From: an uncultured Lachnospiraceae bacterium | Lineage (GTDB): Bacteria; Bacillota; Clostridia; Lachnospirales; Lachnospiraceae | Direction of reading: 5' to 3' | Assembly: GCA_947246015.1 (NCBI GenBank) | Contig: CAMXQE010000002.1 | Span: forward strand, 1 to 64,000 | DNA length: 64,000 nucleotides | In this document: in pieces, positions 14,632-24,187 of the stretch | Layout of the letters: every line of letters starts with the position of its first letter | How positions within the stretch are numbered: the stretch's first letter is position 1 | Position numbers and translations under genes: made by a program | Notes under the pieces: model-generated | The model's database searches: none | What the model saw: only the letters and a program-made list of their open reading frames with translations | Told to the model about the DNA's origin: nothing

Positions 14632-16218
14632 TTACGCTCCGTATCTCTCTATCACACATTCATGTTTCTTGTTTTCCCTGTCATAATGTATCCCGACTAA
14701 CAGGATTTCTCCCTCGTACCCTTCCAAAGCTTTCACATAACCCCTGTCCTTCATTTGCCTTATTGCCCCTTCTGCCGAACTGTTCCATTTCAATTCCACC
14801 AATTCCACCAATAATGCCGGCCTGTCCGCCGAATATCTTTTTTTCGGAAGAAATACAATATCCGCAAATCCTTTACCCGCAGGCATCTCACGAATCATGT
14901 AATAATAATTCTTCGCACTGTAATAAGCCAGCGAAATCACACAGCTGAGCGAATTTTCATTATTATAAGTCAGAATGGATGTGCTGTCCATATGAACCTC
15001 TTCTATGCCTTTCGCCACCGCTTCACAATCCTGCCTTATCGTTGCCTCTAAAAGTTCCTCCGATAACGCAATTGTCTTTATGACACTCTCCCATCCTGCT
15101 CCCTCTATGGCATTCGCAAATTCATCTTCAATCTCCAGATTAGGAATAAAAACTGTTTTTTCTTCTTCTTCATAGGCCAGATATCCCAAATGAACCAGAA
15201 GTGTCAGCACATCATCTTTTCCTTTCAATGTGGTCATATCATTTTGGAAAGTCCTGATATTCACCTTACAGTGTCCGCCCCCCAGCATCAGGATAATGGC
15301 GTCCCTCAATCCGTCAAAATTCATATCAATGTATATTTTCAGTGCCTCATAAGTCTCTGTCCGCGTCCAATAACTGTTCAGTTTCTGCCGTCTCATGGCA
15401 TCCACCACTGATTTGGGATTATAGACATGAAGTCCTTCCGCTAACCGGTATCCGTCATACCATCTCTGTACTTCCCCAAAGTCCATACCGTACCGCTCAC
15501 AAAGGGTATGCACCTCCGGCCCCGTAAAACCGACAAATTCCGCCATCATATCGGCATTGGTCATGGAATATTCTTCAAACATATTCAATGCCGAATGGGT
15601 ACTGTACTTTTTAATTGGCAGAATTCCAGTCATATAAGCCAGTCGCACATACGGCTTATCCTTCAGCAAAGTACGCAGGAAATCCAAATATTCTGTCTGG
15701 AGTCCGATACTTCCCTTTTTCTCCCGGAAAATACAGTCCCACTCATCTATGATGAATACAAATGCTGCTCCTGCCTTTACATATAACTGCTCTAATACTG
15801 CGACCAAACGGGGTTCTTCTCCATCCATATATTCCCCATAACTCTCCTGCAGTTCTTTTATGACGGTTTCCTGCAGATAAGTAATGACTGATTCCGCTTT
15901 TCCCGCCCTGCTGAGAAAATCCTGAATGTTCAGGAAAAGTACATTATGCTGATTCAGGTGCGTTTTATAGGAAGATGCCGCCGCGATTCTTAATCCGTCA
16001 AACAAATCCTCCGAATCACATCCACGGCTATAATATGCGGCCAGCATTTCCGCCGCCATAGTTTTCCCAAAACGGCGGGGCCGGCTGATGCAGATATACT
16101 TCTGTTCCGTTCCCAATACCTTATTCGTATATACAAGCAGACCTGTTTTATCCACATAAATTTCAGACCGCAAAGCCTCCGTAAATGATAAATTATCCGG
16201 ATTCAGACAGATGCCCAT
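14632..16218 (-). CDS. AAA-ATPase-like / PD-(D/E)XK protein, divergent subfamily
   Basis: This 528-residue protein has the same two-part layout as the proteins at 5224 and 45561 but is clearly divergent. It has Walker A ISRPRRFGKTMAAEML (about residue 45), Walker B FVFIIDEWDCIFRE (about 150) and a C-terminal nuclease-like core GFADIVFLPKKRY with LLVELVELKWN. In relatives the last motif is usually a single ELKW; here VEL is doubled, which may shift the catalytic ExK. AGGAG precedes the ATG. It has its own promoter at 16282. Its role is unknown; members are frequent in gut Firmicutes and Bacteroidetes. Confidence 0.85.
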   Translation of the reverse strand: MGICLNPDNLSFTEALRSEIYVDKTGLLVYTNKVLGTEQKYICISRPRRFGKTMAAEMLAAYYSRGCDSEDLFDGLRIAAASSYKTHLNQHNVLFLNIQDFLSRAGKAESVITYLQETVIKELQESYGEYMDGEEPRLVAVLEQLYVKAGAAFVFIIDEWDCIFREKKGSIGLQTEYLDFLRTLLKDKPYVRLAYMTGILPIKKYSTHSALNMFEEYSMTNADMMAEFVGFTGPEVHTLCERYGMDFGEVQRWYDGYRLAEGLHVYNPKSVVDAMRRQKLNSYWTRTETYEALKIYIDMNFDGLRDAIILMLGGGHCKVNIRTFQNDMTTLKGKDDVLTLLVHLGYLAYEEEEKTVFIPNLEIEDEFANAIEGAGWESVIKTIALSEELLEATIRQDCEAVAKGIEEVHMDSTSILTYNNENSLSCVISLAYYSAKNYYYMIREMPAGKGFADIVFLPKKRYSADRPALLVELVELKWNSSAEGAIRQMKDRGYVKALEGYEGEILLVGIHYDRENKKHECVIERYGA

Positions 16219-16281
16219 CCTAAATTCCTCCGTCTTCTTATCTTGCCATTGTAATTACGATTTCAGTTACTTATTTTTACT

Positions 16282-16310
16282 ATCATAACACCTGCAAATA
16301 TACAAGTCAA
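16282..16310 (-). promoter_or_regulatory. Promoter of the ATPase gene at 14632
   Basis: TTGACT (16305-16310) and TATGAT (16282-16287) are 17 bp apart on the minus strand. The -35 overlaps the stop codon of the polymerase gene. Confidence 0.65.
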
Positions 16311-18241
16311 ACACCGCTCCGGCCGCAGAAACCTGTTTTCAGTTTCCGGTTATCTGACCAAAGGGAATGCAGCAGACAGCAGGCCATCACAGCCGCAGCT
16401 CCTGAAACCGCATAAAAAACACTGTCCCGGATATGTTCCATCTCTGCAATAGGACCTGCCTTCTCCACCATATACCCCTTATCACGGTTCATGTGCTCAA
16501 TCCGGTCTTCCCCTGCACTCTTCCAAATCCGCTCCCCGTAAATTCCTTCCTTTACAGAATACCTTTCACCTTCTGTCTCCTGCACATACGCCGACAGCCT
16601 GTCAAGAAGAACCGCATATTCCTCCTCCGTAATATCATAATACAGTTCCAGCAGTCTTATACGGAACGTATCATAATTCCCGCTTCCCTGCACAGAAACC
16701 GGAATCGAATATTCCATAGCAGCTTCCAGTTCCTCCGTGGAAAGCCTTTCCTCTACGCCGGCTTCCCTTATCGCCCCGCTCAAATTATCCCTGTTTTCCA
16801 AAGCCCTGCCATATGCTGCCATTTCATCCTTCAATCCGTCTTTGCTGCCCGCTTCATTCCACACGGAAATCTGCATACTCTGCGCCTGCACATAATTCAG
16901 CGCTGTTACCGGCGCCGGAATAAATTCCGCTGTGGGCACTGCCAGAAAATATACCGCAAAAACCATTATTCCAGCCGCTCCGCCAGCCAATACAGTACGC
17001 CATCCGGATTTTCGGCCAAAAACTCCAAAGACTGCCGCCTCCTTCCCGTCTGCATCTGCTGCCCTGTCAGACCGCAGCTCTCCGAACAGCAGCTCTCCGA
17101 AAAACAGCAAAGAGAAATTCATAAACGCATTGGATAAAAACTGCTCCATAATCCCGTACAGCAAGAAGGAAAAAATCACAGCCAGTTCCGGCAGCCTTTC
17201 CCGGCAGCCTTCCGTTTCCGCCTCCTTCCTCTTCGTTTTCTTCCTTTCCGTCTCCTGTCCTTCCTTCTTTTTTCTTCCGGCAAAGCGCTTCCCTAAACCG
17301 CTGTATCGCCCAATTAGCACCGCATATCCCGCACAGAACAGCACAAATGCCGCCGCCCCGAATGTCATGAAGAAATACACATATCCGTTATCCATTATAA
17401 TCCAAAAATTCGGCACATCCTTCATCCTCGCCCCGAACAGCGTAAACGGCTGGTTCTGCAGATAATACGCAGAAAAGGTCAGCCTCGCCTGCAGCAGCCC
17501 GTCCAGTTTCTGCACGGCCGGATACTCTAACAGAAAGGGAGCACCGAAGGAAAACAACAGGCAAAAAGGCAGCGGAAGCTGACAGATAATCCTTTCTATC
17601 ATGCAGAGACGTTTCCGTTTCACCGCATAGAAAGCAAGCAGCAGGTAAAACGCTGTCACTGCCACGCCGGTATAGCTCAGGGAATACAGATACACAAGCA
17701 GATTCCCCACCATCAGCCCAAGCATCCGTTTCCAGTCATAACGTCTTCCCCATGTATAGCAAAGCAGAACCGTCAGCATGAAATACGATATATGAAATAC
17801 ATTTCCCGTACTGTATCCCATTCCCCACCGGATTAATTCCATCCCGCCCTTTTCATGCACCACGAAAGGATTCCCGATGAGCCCGAATTTCGCCGCCGCC
17901 ACGGTAAAGATAAATGCCCCTGTATAAACTGTCGTTCCCAGCCGGAACAGCTTCCTTACATCCATATCCTTCAGACCGGTAACCGCCAGCACACTGAGCA
18001 CGATTCCCAGTCTTCCCGAATTCCAATATGCAGCAAAGGCTATGGCACATAACAGAACCATAGCCGCAATCTCACGTCCTCTATATTTCGTCAAAACAAG
18101 CTTGACCCCCACACACAGGCAGGCTGCCCCGCTCAGCACATAATACAGCCTGTCACCGCTGTCCAGACCGATTCCCTTTGCAAAAATCATGAATGCAAAA
18201 AAAAGATAATAGGATAATTCCTTTGCCTTATTCCTTGTCAT
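16307..18241 (-). CDS. Wzy-like polysaccharide polymerase with C-terminal PCP-like region
   Basis: This is a 644-residue polytopic membrane protein. The first ~400 residues contain about ten hydrophobic segments and resemble O-antigen/capsule polymerases, which join repeat units outside the membrane (for example FAKGIGLDSGDRLYYVLSG near the start and YSLSYTGVAVTAFYLLLAFY). A very basic cytoplasmic loop lies near residues 320-345. The last ~210 residues have a helix near 430-450, an extracytoplasmic segment of about 160 residues starting near YVQAQSMQISVWNEAG, and a final helix SVFYAVSGAAAVMACCLL. That is the topology of a Wzz/YveK chain-length determinant. The ATG at 18241 is chosen over a more upstream frame. 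It is a paralogue of the protein at 49520, which has a much shorter loop. Confidence 0.65.
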   Translation of the reverse strand: MTRNKAKELSYYLFFAFMIFAKGIGLDSGDRLYYVLSGAACLCVGVKLVLTKYRGREIAAMVLLCAIAFAAYWNSGRLGIVLSVLAVTGLKDMDVRKLFRLGTTVYTGAFIFTVAAAKFGLIGNPFVVHEKGGMELIRWGMGYSTGNVFHISYFMLTVLLCYTWGRRYDWKRMLGLMVGNLLVYLYSLSYTGVAVTAFYLLLAFYAVKRKRLCMIERIICQLPLPFCLLFSFGAPFLLEYPAVQKLDGLLQARLTFSAYYLQNQPFTLFGARMKDVPNFWIIMDNGYVYFFMTFGAAAFVLFCAGYAVLIGRYSGLGKRFAGRKKKEGQETERKKTKRKEAETEGCRERLPELAVIFSFLLYGIMEQFLSNAFMNFSLLFFGELLFGELRSDRAADADGKEAAVFGVFGRKSGWRTVLAGGAAGIMVFAVYFLAVPTAEFIPAPVTALNYVQAQSMQISVWNEAGSKDGLKDEMAAYGRALENRDNLSGAIREAGVEERLSTEELEAAMEYSIPVSVQGSGNYDTFRIRLLELYYDITEEEYAVLLDRLSAYVQETEGERYSVKEGIYGERIWKSAGEDRIEHMNRDKGYMVEKAGPIAEMEHIRDSVFYAVSGAAAVMACCLLHSLWSDNRKLKTGFCGRSGV

Positions 18242-18282
18242 TTCCACGCCCCTTGTCCGCTTCCTTCCCAAACTCTTTCTTC

Positions 18283-18310
18283 ATTTTAGCAGAACCTGCG
18301 AATAATGCAA
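18283..18310 (-). promoter_or_regulatory. Promoter of the polymerase gene at 16307
   Basis: TTGCAT (18305-18310) and TAAAAT (18283-18288) are 16 bp apart on the minus strand, about 42 nt before the start codon and back-to-back with the ugd promoter. Confidence 0.55.
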
Positions 18311-18319
18311 GGAAATCCA

Positions 18320-18348
18320 TTGACCTTCCCCCATCTTTTCTTTATAAT
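18320..18348 (+). promoter_or_regulatory. Promoter of ugd
   Basis: TTGACC (18320-18325) and TATAAT (18343-18348) are 17 bp apart on the plus strand, giving a leader of about 100 nt before the ugd start. Confidence 0.7.
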
Positions 18349-18455
18349 AATAAAAGCAAAATACAAACTAAACGATTGCAGGCACATAACACCAACAAGC
18401 CTGTCAATAATATACAAACTTAAAAATGTGCTTCCGCACAGAAATGAGGTCAATT

Positions 18456-19745
18456 ATGAAAGTTGCAGTAGCAGGAACAGGATATGTAGGACTGGTTACG
18501 GGCGTATGTCTTGCAGAAAACGGAAACGAAGTCACCTGTGTTGATATTGATGAGAAAAAAATAGCTCAAATGGAACAGGGAATCAGTCCCATTTACGAAC
18601 CTGGTCTGGAAGAACTGATGCACAAAAACAAAGAACGCCTCCGTTATACCACGGACTATCAATCCGCCTACGAAGATGCCGATGTCATCTTTATAGGGGT
18701 CGGGACTCCGGAAAAAAAAGACGGCTCCGCCAACCTGACTTACGTATACCGGGTGGTGGAACAGATTGCGGAAACGGTACGGAAAGACTGTGTGGTGGTC
18801 GTCAAATCCACGGTTCCGATTGGTACCAATGATAAAGTGGAAAACCTCCTGAGAAATAACCTGAAACATCCGGTCAGCATATCCGTGGCCTCTAACCCTG
18901 AGTTTCTTGCACAGGGCACTGCCATCCGGGACACGTTACATGCCAGCCGTATCGTCCTCGGTGTGGAAGACAAGCTTGCGGAAGATACGCTCCGGGCTGT
19001 ATACGCCGGTTTCAAAGATGTCCCGCTGCTGATTACCAACCGCAAAAGCGCGGAAATGATTAAATACGCTTCCAACGATTTTCTGGCACTGAAAATTTCT
19101 TATATAAATGAAATTGCCAATCTCTGCGAGATTGTCGGCGCCAATATTGAAGATGTTGCCAAGGGCATGGGATACGATGCCAGAATCGGCGACCGCTTCT
19201 TACATGCCGGCATCGGCTACGGCGGCTCCTGCTTCCCGAAAGATACCAAAGCCCTGAACTGGCTGGCTTCCTATAACGATGCGGAACTGAAGACGATAAA
19301 AGCCGCCATAGAAGTAAACGAACAGCAGAAGCTGAAGCTTTTAAAAAAATCCCGCAAGTACTACTCCGACTTTACCGGACTTACGGTTGCGATACTGGGA
19401 CTTACGTTTAAACCCGGCACCGACGACCTGCGGGAAGCCCCTTCCCTCGTGAATATACCGATTATTTTGGAAGATAATGCCACCGTCAGGGCATGGGACC
19501 CCGTCGGCACTGAAAATTTCCGTAAAAAGTTTCCTGACGAAATCATCTACTGCGATTCCATCACGGAAACCTTAAAAGATGCGGATATCTGCTTTATATT
19601 CACCGAATGGCCGGAAGTACGGGCACTTACACCTGAAGATTTCTTAACATCCATGAAGAAGCCCATCGTGCTGGACGGACGCAACTGCCTCGATTTTGAA
19701 CTGTTCCATCCATCGGATGTGATTTACGAAAGCATCGGACGCTAG
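18456..19745 (+). CDS. ugd: UDP-glucose 6-dehydrogenase
   Basis: The enzyme oxidises UDP-glucose to UDP-glucuronate with two NAD+, supplying uronic acid for the polysaccharide. The 429-residue length is normal. The N-terminal Rossmann motif is MKVAVAGTGYVGLVTGVCLA. The central region holds ASNPEFLAQGTA and the catalytic cysteine in GIGYGGSCFPKDTKAL (about residue 255). The C-terminal domain has GLTFKPGTDDLREAPS. A GAGG site 7 nt before the ATG at 18456 sets the start. It is the only gene on the plus strand of this region, with its own promoter and terminator, and so can be expressed apart from the glycan operons. A related nucleotide-sugar dehydrogenase specificity cannot be excluded. Confidence 0.93.
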   Translation: MKVAVAGTGYVGLVTGVCLAENGNEVTCVDIDEKKIAQMEQGISPIYEPGLEELMHKNKERLRYTTDYQSAYEDADVIFIGVGTPEKKDGSANLTYVYRVVEQIAETVRKDCVVVVKSTVPIGTNDKVENLLRNNLKHPVSISVASNPEFLAQGTAIRDTLHASRIVLGVEDKLAEDTLRAVYAGFKDVPLLITNRKSAEMIKYASNDFLALKISYINEIANLCEIVGANIEDVAKGMGYDARIGDRFLHAGIGYGGSCFPKDTKALNWLASYNDAELKTIKAAIEVNEQQKLKLLKKSRKYYSDFTGLTVAILGLTFKPGTDDLREAPSLVNIPIILEDNATVRAWDPVGTENFRKKFPDEIIYCDSITETLKDADICFIFTEWPEVRALTPEDFLTSMKKPIVLDGRNCLDFELFHPSDVIYESIGR

Positions 19746-19780
19746 CGCGTGCTTGAAAATCAAATCCAGGCTATATTTTT

Positions 19781-19825
19781 CCCCTTTCTCCTCTCCCATA
19801 CCGGGGAAGAGAAAGGGGATTTTTT
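19781..19825 (+). terminator. Rho-independent terminator of ugd
   Basis: CCCCTTTCTC (19781-19790) pairs with GAGAAAGGGG (19809-19818), followed by ATTTTTT. Confidence 0.85.
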
Positions 19826-19864
19826 CCAGGGAGGCATTATACTCCTTAGATGCCATAATGCGGA

Positions 19865-21052
19865 TTATTCTGCATTTCCGGTACCGATTACCCTGTTAAA
19901 ACAACTTGTTTCCAACGCTTCACGGACTAATTCCATTCCCTGCCCTTCACTATACAAATATATTTCCGGCATCTTTCTGCTTAAGAATAAGTATATCCCT
20001 TCTGTGACAGAATATGCCCCGATATTCTTAAACACAAGCAAATCCCCTGTTTTTAATCCCCTTTTTACCGTTTTGCGTACCAGTACATCCGCCGTTGTAC
20101 ACAGTGAACCGCATATGGTCCATTCTTTTTCCTCCGTCCGTTCTTCCCCGTCCATACATATGTGGTCTATCAGAGGCACCCGCATTGCCATATTCTGTCC
20201 ATAATAGTTTACGTGGTTGATTCCGCCGTCCACAATGCAGTAATTTTTCTGATGATTTTCTTTTATATCCACAACTGTCGTAACATAATAACCGCAGGGA
20301 GCCGCGAGGAATCTCCCCATCTCGATGACCCATTGAATATCCCTGCCCGCATTGGCTGCCACATCCTGCAATATCCCTATGCCGGTTTCCAGCTCCGATT
20401 CAAAATTCTCGCCTTCGAAATACGGAACCGGCAGCCCCGGTCCATATTCGATTGTCAGACTGCGGGAATACTTCTCTTTCAGCTTCTTATAATATGCAAT
20501 GAGATACAACAATTCTTCTTCTATCTTTTTGGCCTTCTTCTGCGTACCGGAAAAATACTGGATTCCGGTAATTTCCATATAATGATATCCGCTTCCGTCC
20601 GCCAGCATTCTTTCCAATACCGACTCGTCTACCCCAAACTGCGTACCGCTGGTCAGACGGAGCAGCACACGGACGCTTTCCTTATTCCTTTCCGCGCACC
20701 TGCATATATCTTCCATCTGTTTCTCTGATTCCACCGTAAAGCTGCGGACTCCATACCGTAATGCCCTTTCAATGTCCCCTTCTTCCTTATTCACCCCTGA
20801 AAAGACAATCTCATCCCCCGGAATGCCGCCTGCCATGCATATATCCAGTTCTCCCGGCGAACATACCTCGAATTTTGGCACCACGCCCTTTAAACTCCCT
20901 ACCAGAAACGGATTAGCCTTTACGGCATAACAGATTTCACAGTTTTCCGGCATATGCTCCCGTATTTTTCCAACCCTGTCTCTTAATATATCCTTATCAA
21001 ATATGTACATCGGTGAATGGCTTCCATATTCTTTAATCAAATCAGTCTGCAT
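19865..21052 (-). CDS. PLP-dependent fold-III decarboxylase (DapDC/ODC/BtrK type)
   Basis: The 395-residue protein has an alanine-racemase-like TIM barrel followed by the group IV decarboxylase beta domain. CYAVKANPF holds the Schiff-base lysine (K45). Later motifs correspond to HxGSQ (here QYFSGTQ), EPGR (here EMGRFLAAPC) and the C-terminal catalytic cysteine (here GSLCTTADV). These changes from lysA suggest it is not the housekeeping diaminopimelate decarboxylase. It ends a dlt-like operon with an adenylating ligase and carrier protein. In butirosin biosynthesis BtrK, of this family, decarboxylates an amino acid bound to a carrier protein, and a similar reaction is a reasonable inference here. 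AGAGG precedes the start. A 32-bp tandem repeat separates it from the upstream SGNH gene. Confidence 0.8.
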   Translation of the reverse strand: MQTDLIKEYGSHSPMYIFDKDILRDRVGKIREHMPENCEICYAVKANPFLVGSLKGVVPKFEVCSPGELDICMAGGIPGDEIVFSGVNKEEGDIERALRYGVRSFTVESEKQMEDICRCAERNKESVRVLLRLTSGTQFGVDESVLERMLADGSGYHYMEITGIQYFSGTQKKAKKIEEELLYLIAYYKKLKEKYSRSLTIEYGPGLPVPYFEGENFESELETGIGILQDVAANAGRDIQWVIEMGRFLAAPCGYYVTTVVDIKENHQKNYCIVDGGINHVNYYGQNMAMRVPLIDHICMDGEERTEEKEWTICGSLCTTADVLVRKTVKRGLKTGDLLVFKNIGAYSVTEGIYLFLSRKMPEIYLYSEGQGMELVREALETSCFNRVIGTGNAE

Positions 21053-21113
21053 TCTCTTCCTCTTTTCCGCGCTTCCTTCCCCGCATCTTTCTTCCCTGCT
21101 AATCTGTTTATCC

Positions 21114-21337
21114 TCTCATTTATTTCTCTGCCGCTCTGTTTCCCCGCCCATCCGTTTCCCTGCTGCTCCATTCATCCGCCCATCCGTTTCCCTGCTGCTC
21201 CATTCATCCGCTCATCCGTTTCCCTGCTGCTCCATTCATCCGCCCATCCCTTTCTCTGCCGCTCCGTTCATCCTCTCATCCGTTTCCCTGCTGTCTCGTT
21301 CATCCGTTCATCCACTCATTCATTTCCCCGCTGCCCG
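21114..21337. repeat. 32-bp tandem repeat, about seven units
   Basis: Units begin at 21114, 21146, 21178, 21210, 21242, 21274 and 21306. The second to fourth are almost identical (core CATCCGTTTCCCTGCTGCTC) and the outer ones are degraded. The period is not a multiple of three and the array lies between two genes, so it is a non-coding minisatellite within the operon, directly upstream of the decarboxylase. Confidence 0.85.
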
Positions 21338-21343
21338 GTTCTG

Positions 21344-22672
21344 CTACTCCGGCTCCTTGCTAATCCGTTTCCGCTTTTCCCATTCGGCATTGCTGCCGCG
21401 GCTTCGGCAGTTCACCTGAATATCCACCTTGCTTTCCAGATACTTGGCCGGCAGGAAACACTCCGCCTCTTCACTGTACTCCTGCAGCTTTATCCATTCG
21501 CTGCCTTCCTGACATACCCAGAATTCATATTCGGGAATTACACCTTCCTCATGAATGCTTTTCGCATGAATCATCCTGTCACCCGCTTCGCCGTACGGCT
21601 TCGTCCCCAGGTCACAGACCACAATGCCTTTTATATCTTTTTTCATTTCATCCACAGAATGGTAAAAATAGTCCGAAACATCCCTGCCCGAACGCTGCCT
21701 GTTAAATATTTCCGCATATATATCACTGCATATCAAAGCTCCATTGTATCCTAAATGGCCTTCGTCGCTCAGCATATCATCCGGAAGAATTTCTGTCCGG
21801 TTCCGCAGCAGGTTCATATCACAGAACGGAACCCCTTTATCCGCTGCATAAGCATTAAAAAAATCGACTGCAGACTGATAAGTATCCGAACCGTAAATTC
21901 CCGAAAAAGATGTCGGAAGCGCCACGAAATGCAATTCCACCTTTTCCTCCCTGCACAATTCAACGATTTTGTCCAGATACTCCATGGACTCATTGGATAC
22001 CTGATTCACATCGACCTGATTGGCTCCATATATTCCCGTATGTAAATCCCCTTTTTCCGTTGAATATACATAACCCCTCTCCAAATAATGGGTACCCTCC
22101 CTGCTGTCCACGCCTTTCCGGTAGTTTCCGTCCAGTTTTCCGCTGACATTCTCCGCCATACTGCCAAAATACTCCCTGTTCCGGTAACTTTTTAAAAGAT
22201 ATATATATTCTTTTTTCTCGAAATGGTTCTTAATGTATTCCGCACGGATATCTGCAGAATGTATCCTGTCCAGCACGACCAAATCCCGTCTCACGTTTCT
22301 GCTGTCCGCCCCGAAGAATATACTGTAATCAATACCTACCACCGCATATTTTATATCATACTGCCGGAACAGCTCTTTCAGATAATAATAGGTTCCCCAT
22401 ATCATCTGGGAACCCGTTCCGGCATTCAGCACACATCCGGCATCCCCGATTCCCTCTTCTAAAACAGAAGGCACAAAAGCCATTTCCACGCTTGAATTTC
22501 CGATTACTACCATATCAGGCAGGATACCCCTCTCCTCATTCTCTTTCAGTTCTGTTTCCAAAAAATGCTGATAGGTAACAGGTTCCAGTAAAAAGGAAAA
22601 AAGCATTTCATACGCTATTACAACAGCCAGAAACAAAACTGCCTTTTTTGCATTATGTTTAAAATTGCGCAT
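21344..22672 (-). CDS. Membrane-anchored SGNH-like acyl-transfer protein (DltD/AlgX-like)
   Basis: The 442-residue protein has one N-terminal membrane anchor (AVLFLAVVIAYEMLFSFLL) followed by an extracytoplasmic domain. An MVVIGNSSVEMAF block contains the GxS nucleophile position, and a later LSDEGHLGYNGA block supplies Asp and His in the DxxH order of SGNH hydrolases. Such proteins work with MBOAT acyltransferases to move acyl groups onto extracellular glycans (DltD for D-alanine, AlgJ/AlgX for acetyl). A site AAAGGA 7 nt before the ATG at 22672 decides the start. It overlaps the MBOAT gene by 14 nt, strong evidence that they act as a pair. A C-terminal portion of about 100 residues after the SGNH core is unassigned. 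Confidence 0.7.
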   Translation of the reverse strand: MRNFKHNAKKAVLFLAVVIAYEMLFSFLLEPVTYQHFLETELKENEERGILPDMVVIGNSSVEMAFVPSVLEEGIGDAGCVLNAGTGSQMIWGTYYYLKELFRQYDIKYAVVGIDYSIFFGADSRNVRRDLVVLDRIHSADIRAEYIKNHFEKKEYIYLLKSYRNREYFGSMAENVSGKLDGNYRKGVDSREGTHYLERGYVYSTEKGDLHTGIYGANQVDVNQVSNESMEYLDKIVELCREEKVELHFVALPTSFSGIYGSDTYQSAVDFFNAYAADKGVPFCDMNLLRNRTEILPDDMLSDEGHLGYNGALICSDIYAEIFNRQRSGRDVSDYFYHSVDEMKKDIKGIVVCDLGTKPYGEAGDRMIHAKSIHEEGVIPEYEFWVCQEGSEWIKLQEYSEEAECFLPAKYLESKVDIQVNCRSRGSNAEWEKRKRISKEPE

Positions 22673-24173
22673 ACATAAATCCTTTCGTTGCATCTGTCCC
22701 TATGTCGCCTAAAAGAAGCACCATATAAACCAGCCCCACAATACCCGCATACCGGATAACAACCGGCATCCTGTCCACAACATCCTGTATTACAATCTTC
22801 TTTTCCTTCATGACATCTACGATTCCCATCACTATAACGCCTGCCAGAAGCACAATCACATCATAACCTTCCATTCCGAAGGTCTCCAATAAAGCATATC
22901 CGTCCGGAACGCTCCAATGGAACAGGGAGACCGTCAGCCGTATAGCCGCGCTGGCCGAACAGGCGCTGGAAAACATCTCCATGTAGGCAAACAGCCAGAA
23001 AGTCCGGCACATCTGAAAAACTTTCCACCAGCGGCTTTCCGTATTGATATGCAGCAGTTTTTTCCATTTGGTATACACCGGTTCCAATAAGATACCGGAA
23101 CCGATGAAAAAGAAATTCATCCATCCCCATATACGGAAATTCCATGCGTTTCCATGCCAGAATCCGGTCGCTGTCCATACGATAAACAATGCAATCAGAC
23201 TGGGTACTATCCGCGCCAGAGCATTCCCGAATCTTTTCCTGCACTTCCTGCCAAGCGCCTGCGCACCCTTCCCCATCGAAACCGGATAGAATAAATAATC
23301 CCTGAACCACGCTCCAAGCGTGATATGCCATCTTCTCCAAAACTCTTCGATGGACCTCGCAAAAAAAGGCTGCCGGAAATTTTCTTCCAGCCGGATACCG
23401 AATATCCTGCAGATACCCGCCGCCATGTCCATATACCCGGAAAAATCCGCATACAGCTGCAACGTGACCGCGATCATAAGAATCACTATGTAAATCCCTT
23501 CATACTCTGTTTTCTGTCCGTATATACAGTCCGCTATGATACCGAAGCGGTATGCAATCACGGTCTTCTTAAACACACCCCATAAAATCCGGATTCCTCC
23601 TTCTTTTATCCGGCTCCATGAAAACCCGTGCGCTTCATACAACGTTTCCGTCAGACTGTTATATCTGCTGAACGGCCCCTGAAGCATATGCGGAAAAAAA
23701 GAAAGGAACAACGCAAATCTGGCCGGATTCTTTTCTGCCTGATATTTTCCCCTGTATACATCGATACAATATCCCATTGCGGTAAACGTATAAAAGGAAA
23801 TCCCAAGAGGCAGCGGCAACGAATGTGAACATTTCAACACTGCCCATATTCCGAAATTGAAGATGAAACAGGCTGCCATAATGCACTTCTGTATACGCGT
23901 GCACAGCTCTTTATTCTTTTGCTTTTCTTCCCTCGTATGACACTCGCTTCTGCTTTTCTTAAACCTCTCCCTGACCCTGTCCACCATAATCGCGCAGCAA
24001 AATGCGGAAATACACGTAACAATCAGAAAAATCGGAAATACTTTTCCGACCAGAAGATAAAAAATAATATTTCCCGCCAGCATCACCGCCCATTGGCACT
24101 TCCTGGGAACAAGAAAGTATACGGCAGACAATGCTGCCGTAAACAGTAAAAATTCCGCTGAAATCAAAGACAT
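22659..24173 (-). CDS. MBOAT-family O-acyltransferase (DltB-like)
   Basis: This 504-residue polytopic membrane enzyme has the MBOAT signatures PLGISFYTFTAMGYCIDVYR, LQLYADFSGYMDMAAGICRI, FWRRWHITLGAWFRDYLFYP and the catalytic histidine in TGFWHGNAWNF. In dlt systems the MBOAT takes the acyl group from the carrier protein at the cytoplasmic face and passes it across the membrane. AGGGAG before the ATG at 24173 sets the start. It lies between the SGNH gene and the ACP gene of the same operon. The transferred group is probably an amino acid or a product made from it by the adjacent enzymes. Confidence 0.88.
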   Translation of the reverse strand: MSLISAEFLLFTAALSAVYFLVPRKCQWAVMLAGNIIFYLLVGKVFPIFLIVTCISAFCCAIMVDRVRERFKKSRSECHTREEKQKNKELCTRIQKCIMAACFIFNFGIWAVLKCSHSLPLPLGISFYTFTAMGYCIDVYRGKYQAEKNPARFALFLSFFPHMLQGPFSRYNSLTETLYEAHGFSWSRIKEGGIRILWGVFKKTVIAYRFGIIADCIYGQKTEYEGIYIVILMIAVTLQLYADFSGYMDMAAGICRIFGIRLEENFRQPFFARSIEEFWRRWHITLGAWFRDYLFYPVSMGKGAQALGRKCRKRFGNALARIVPSLIALFIVWTATGFWHGNAWNFRIWGWMNFFFIGSGILLEPVYTKWKKLLHINTESRWWKVFQMCRTFWLFAYMEMFSSACSASAAIRLTVSLFHWSVPDGYALLETFGMEGYDVIVLLAGVIVMGIVDVMKEKKIVIQDVVDRMPVVIRYAGIVGLVYMVLLLGDIGTDATKGFMYAQF

Positions 24174-24187
24174 GGATACTCCCTCTC

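Noticed and set aside
19865..21052. Housekeeping diaminopimelate decarboxylase (lysA)
   Set aside because: Several active-site motifs differ from lysA and the neighbours are acyl-transfer genes, not lysine synthesis genes.
21003..21754. Plus-strand Pro/Ser/His-rich frames over the 32-bp repeat
   Set aside because: They come from translating the minisatellite and antisense of the SGNH gene; the 32-bp period shifts frame at each unit.
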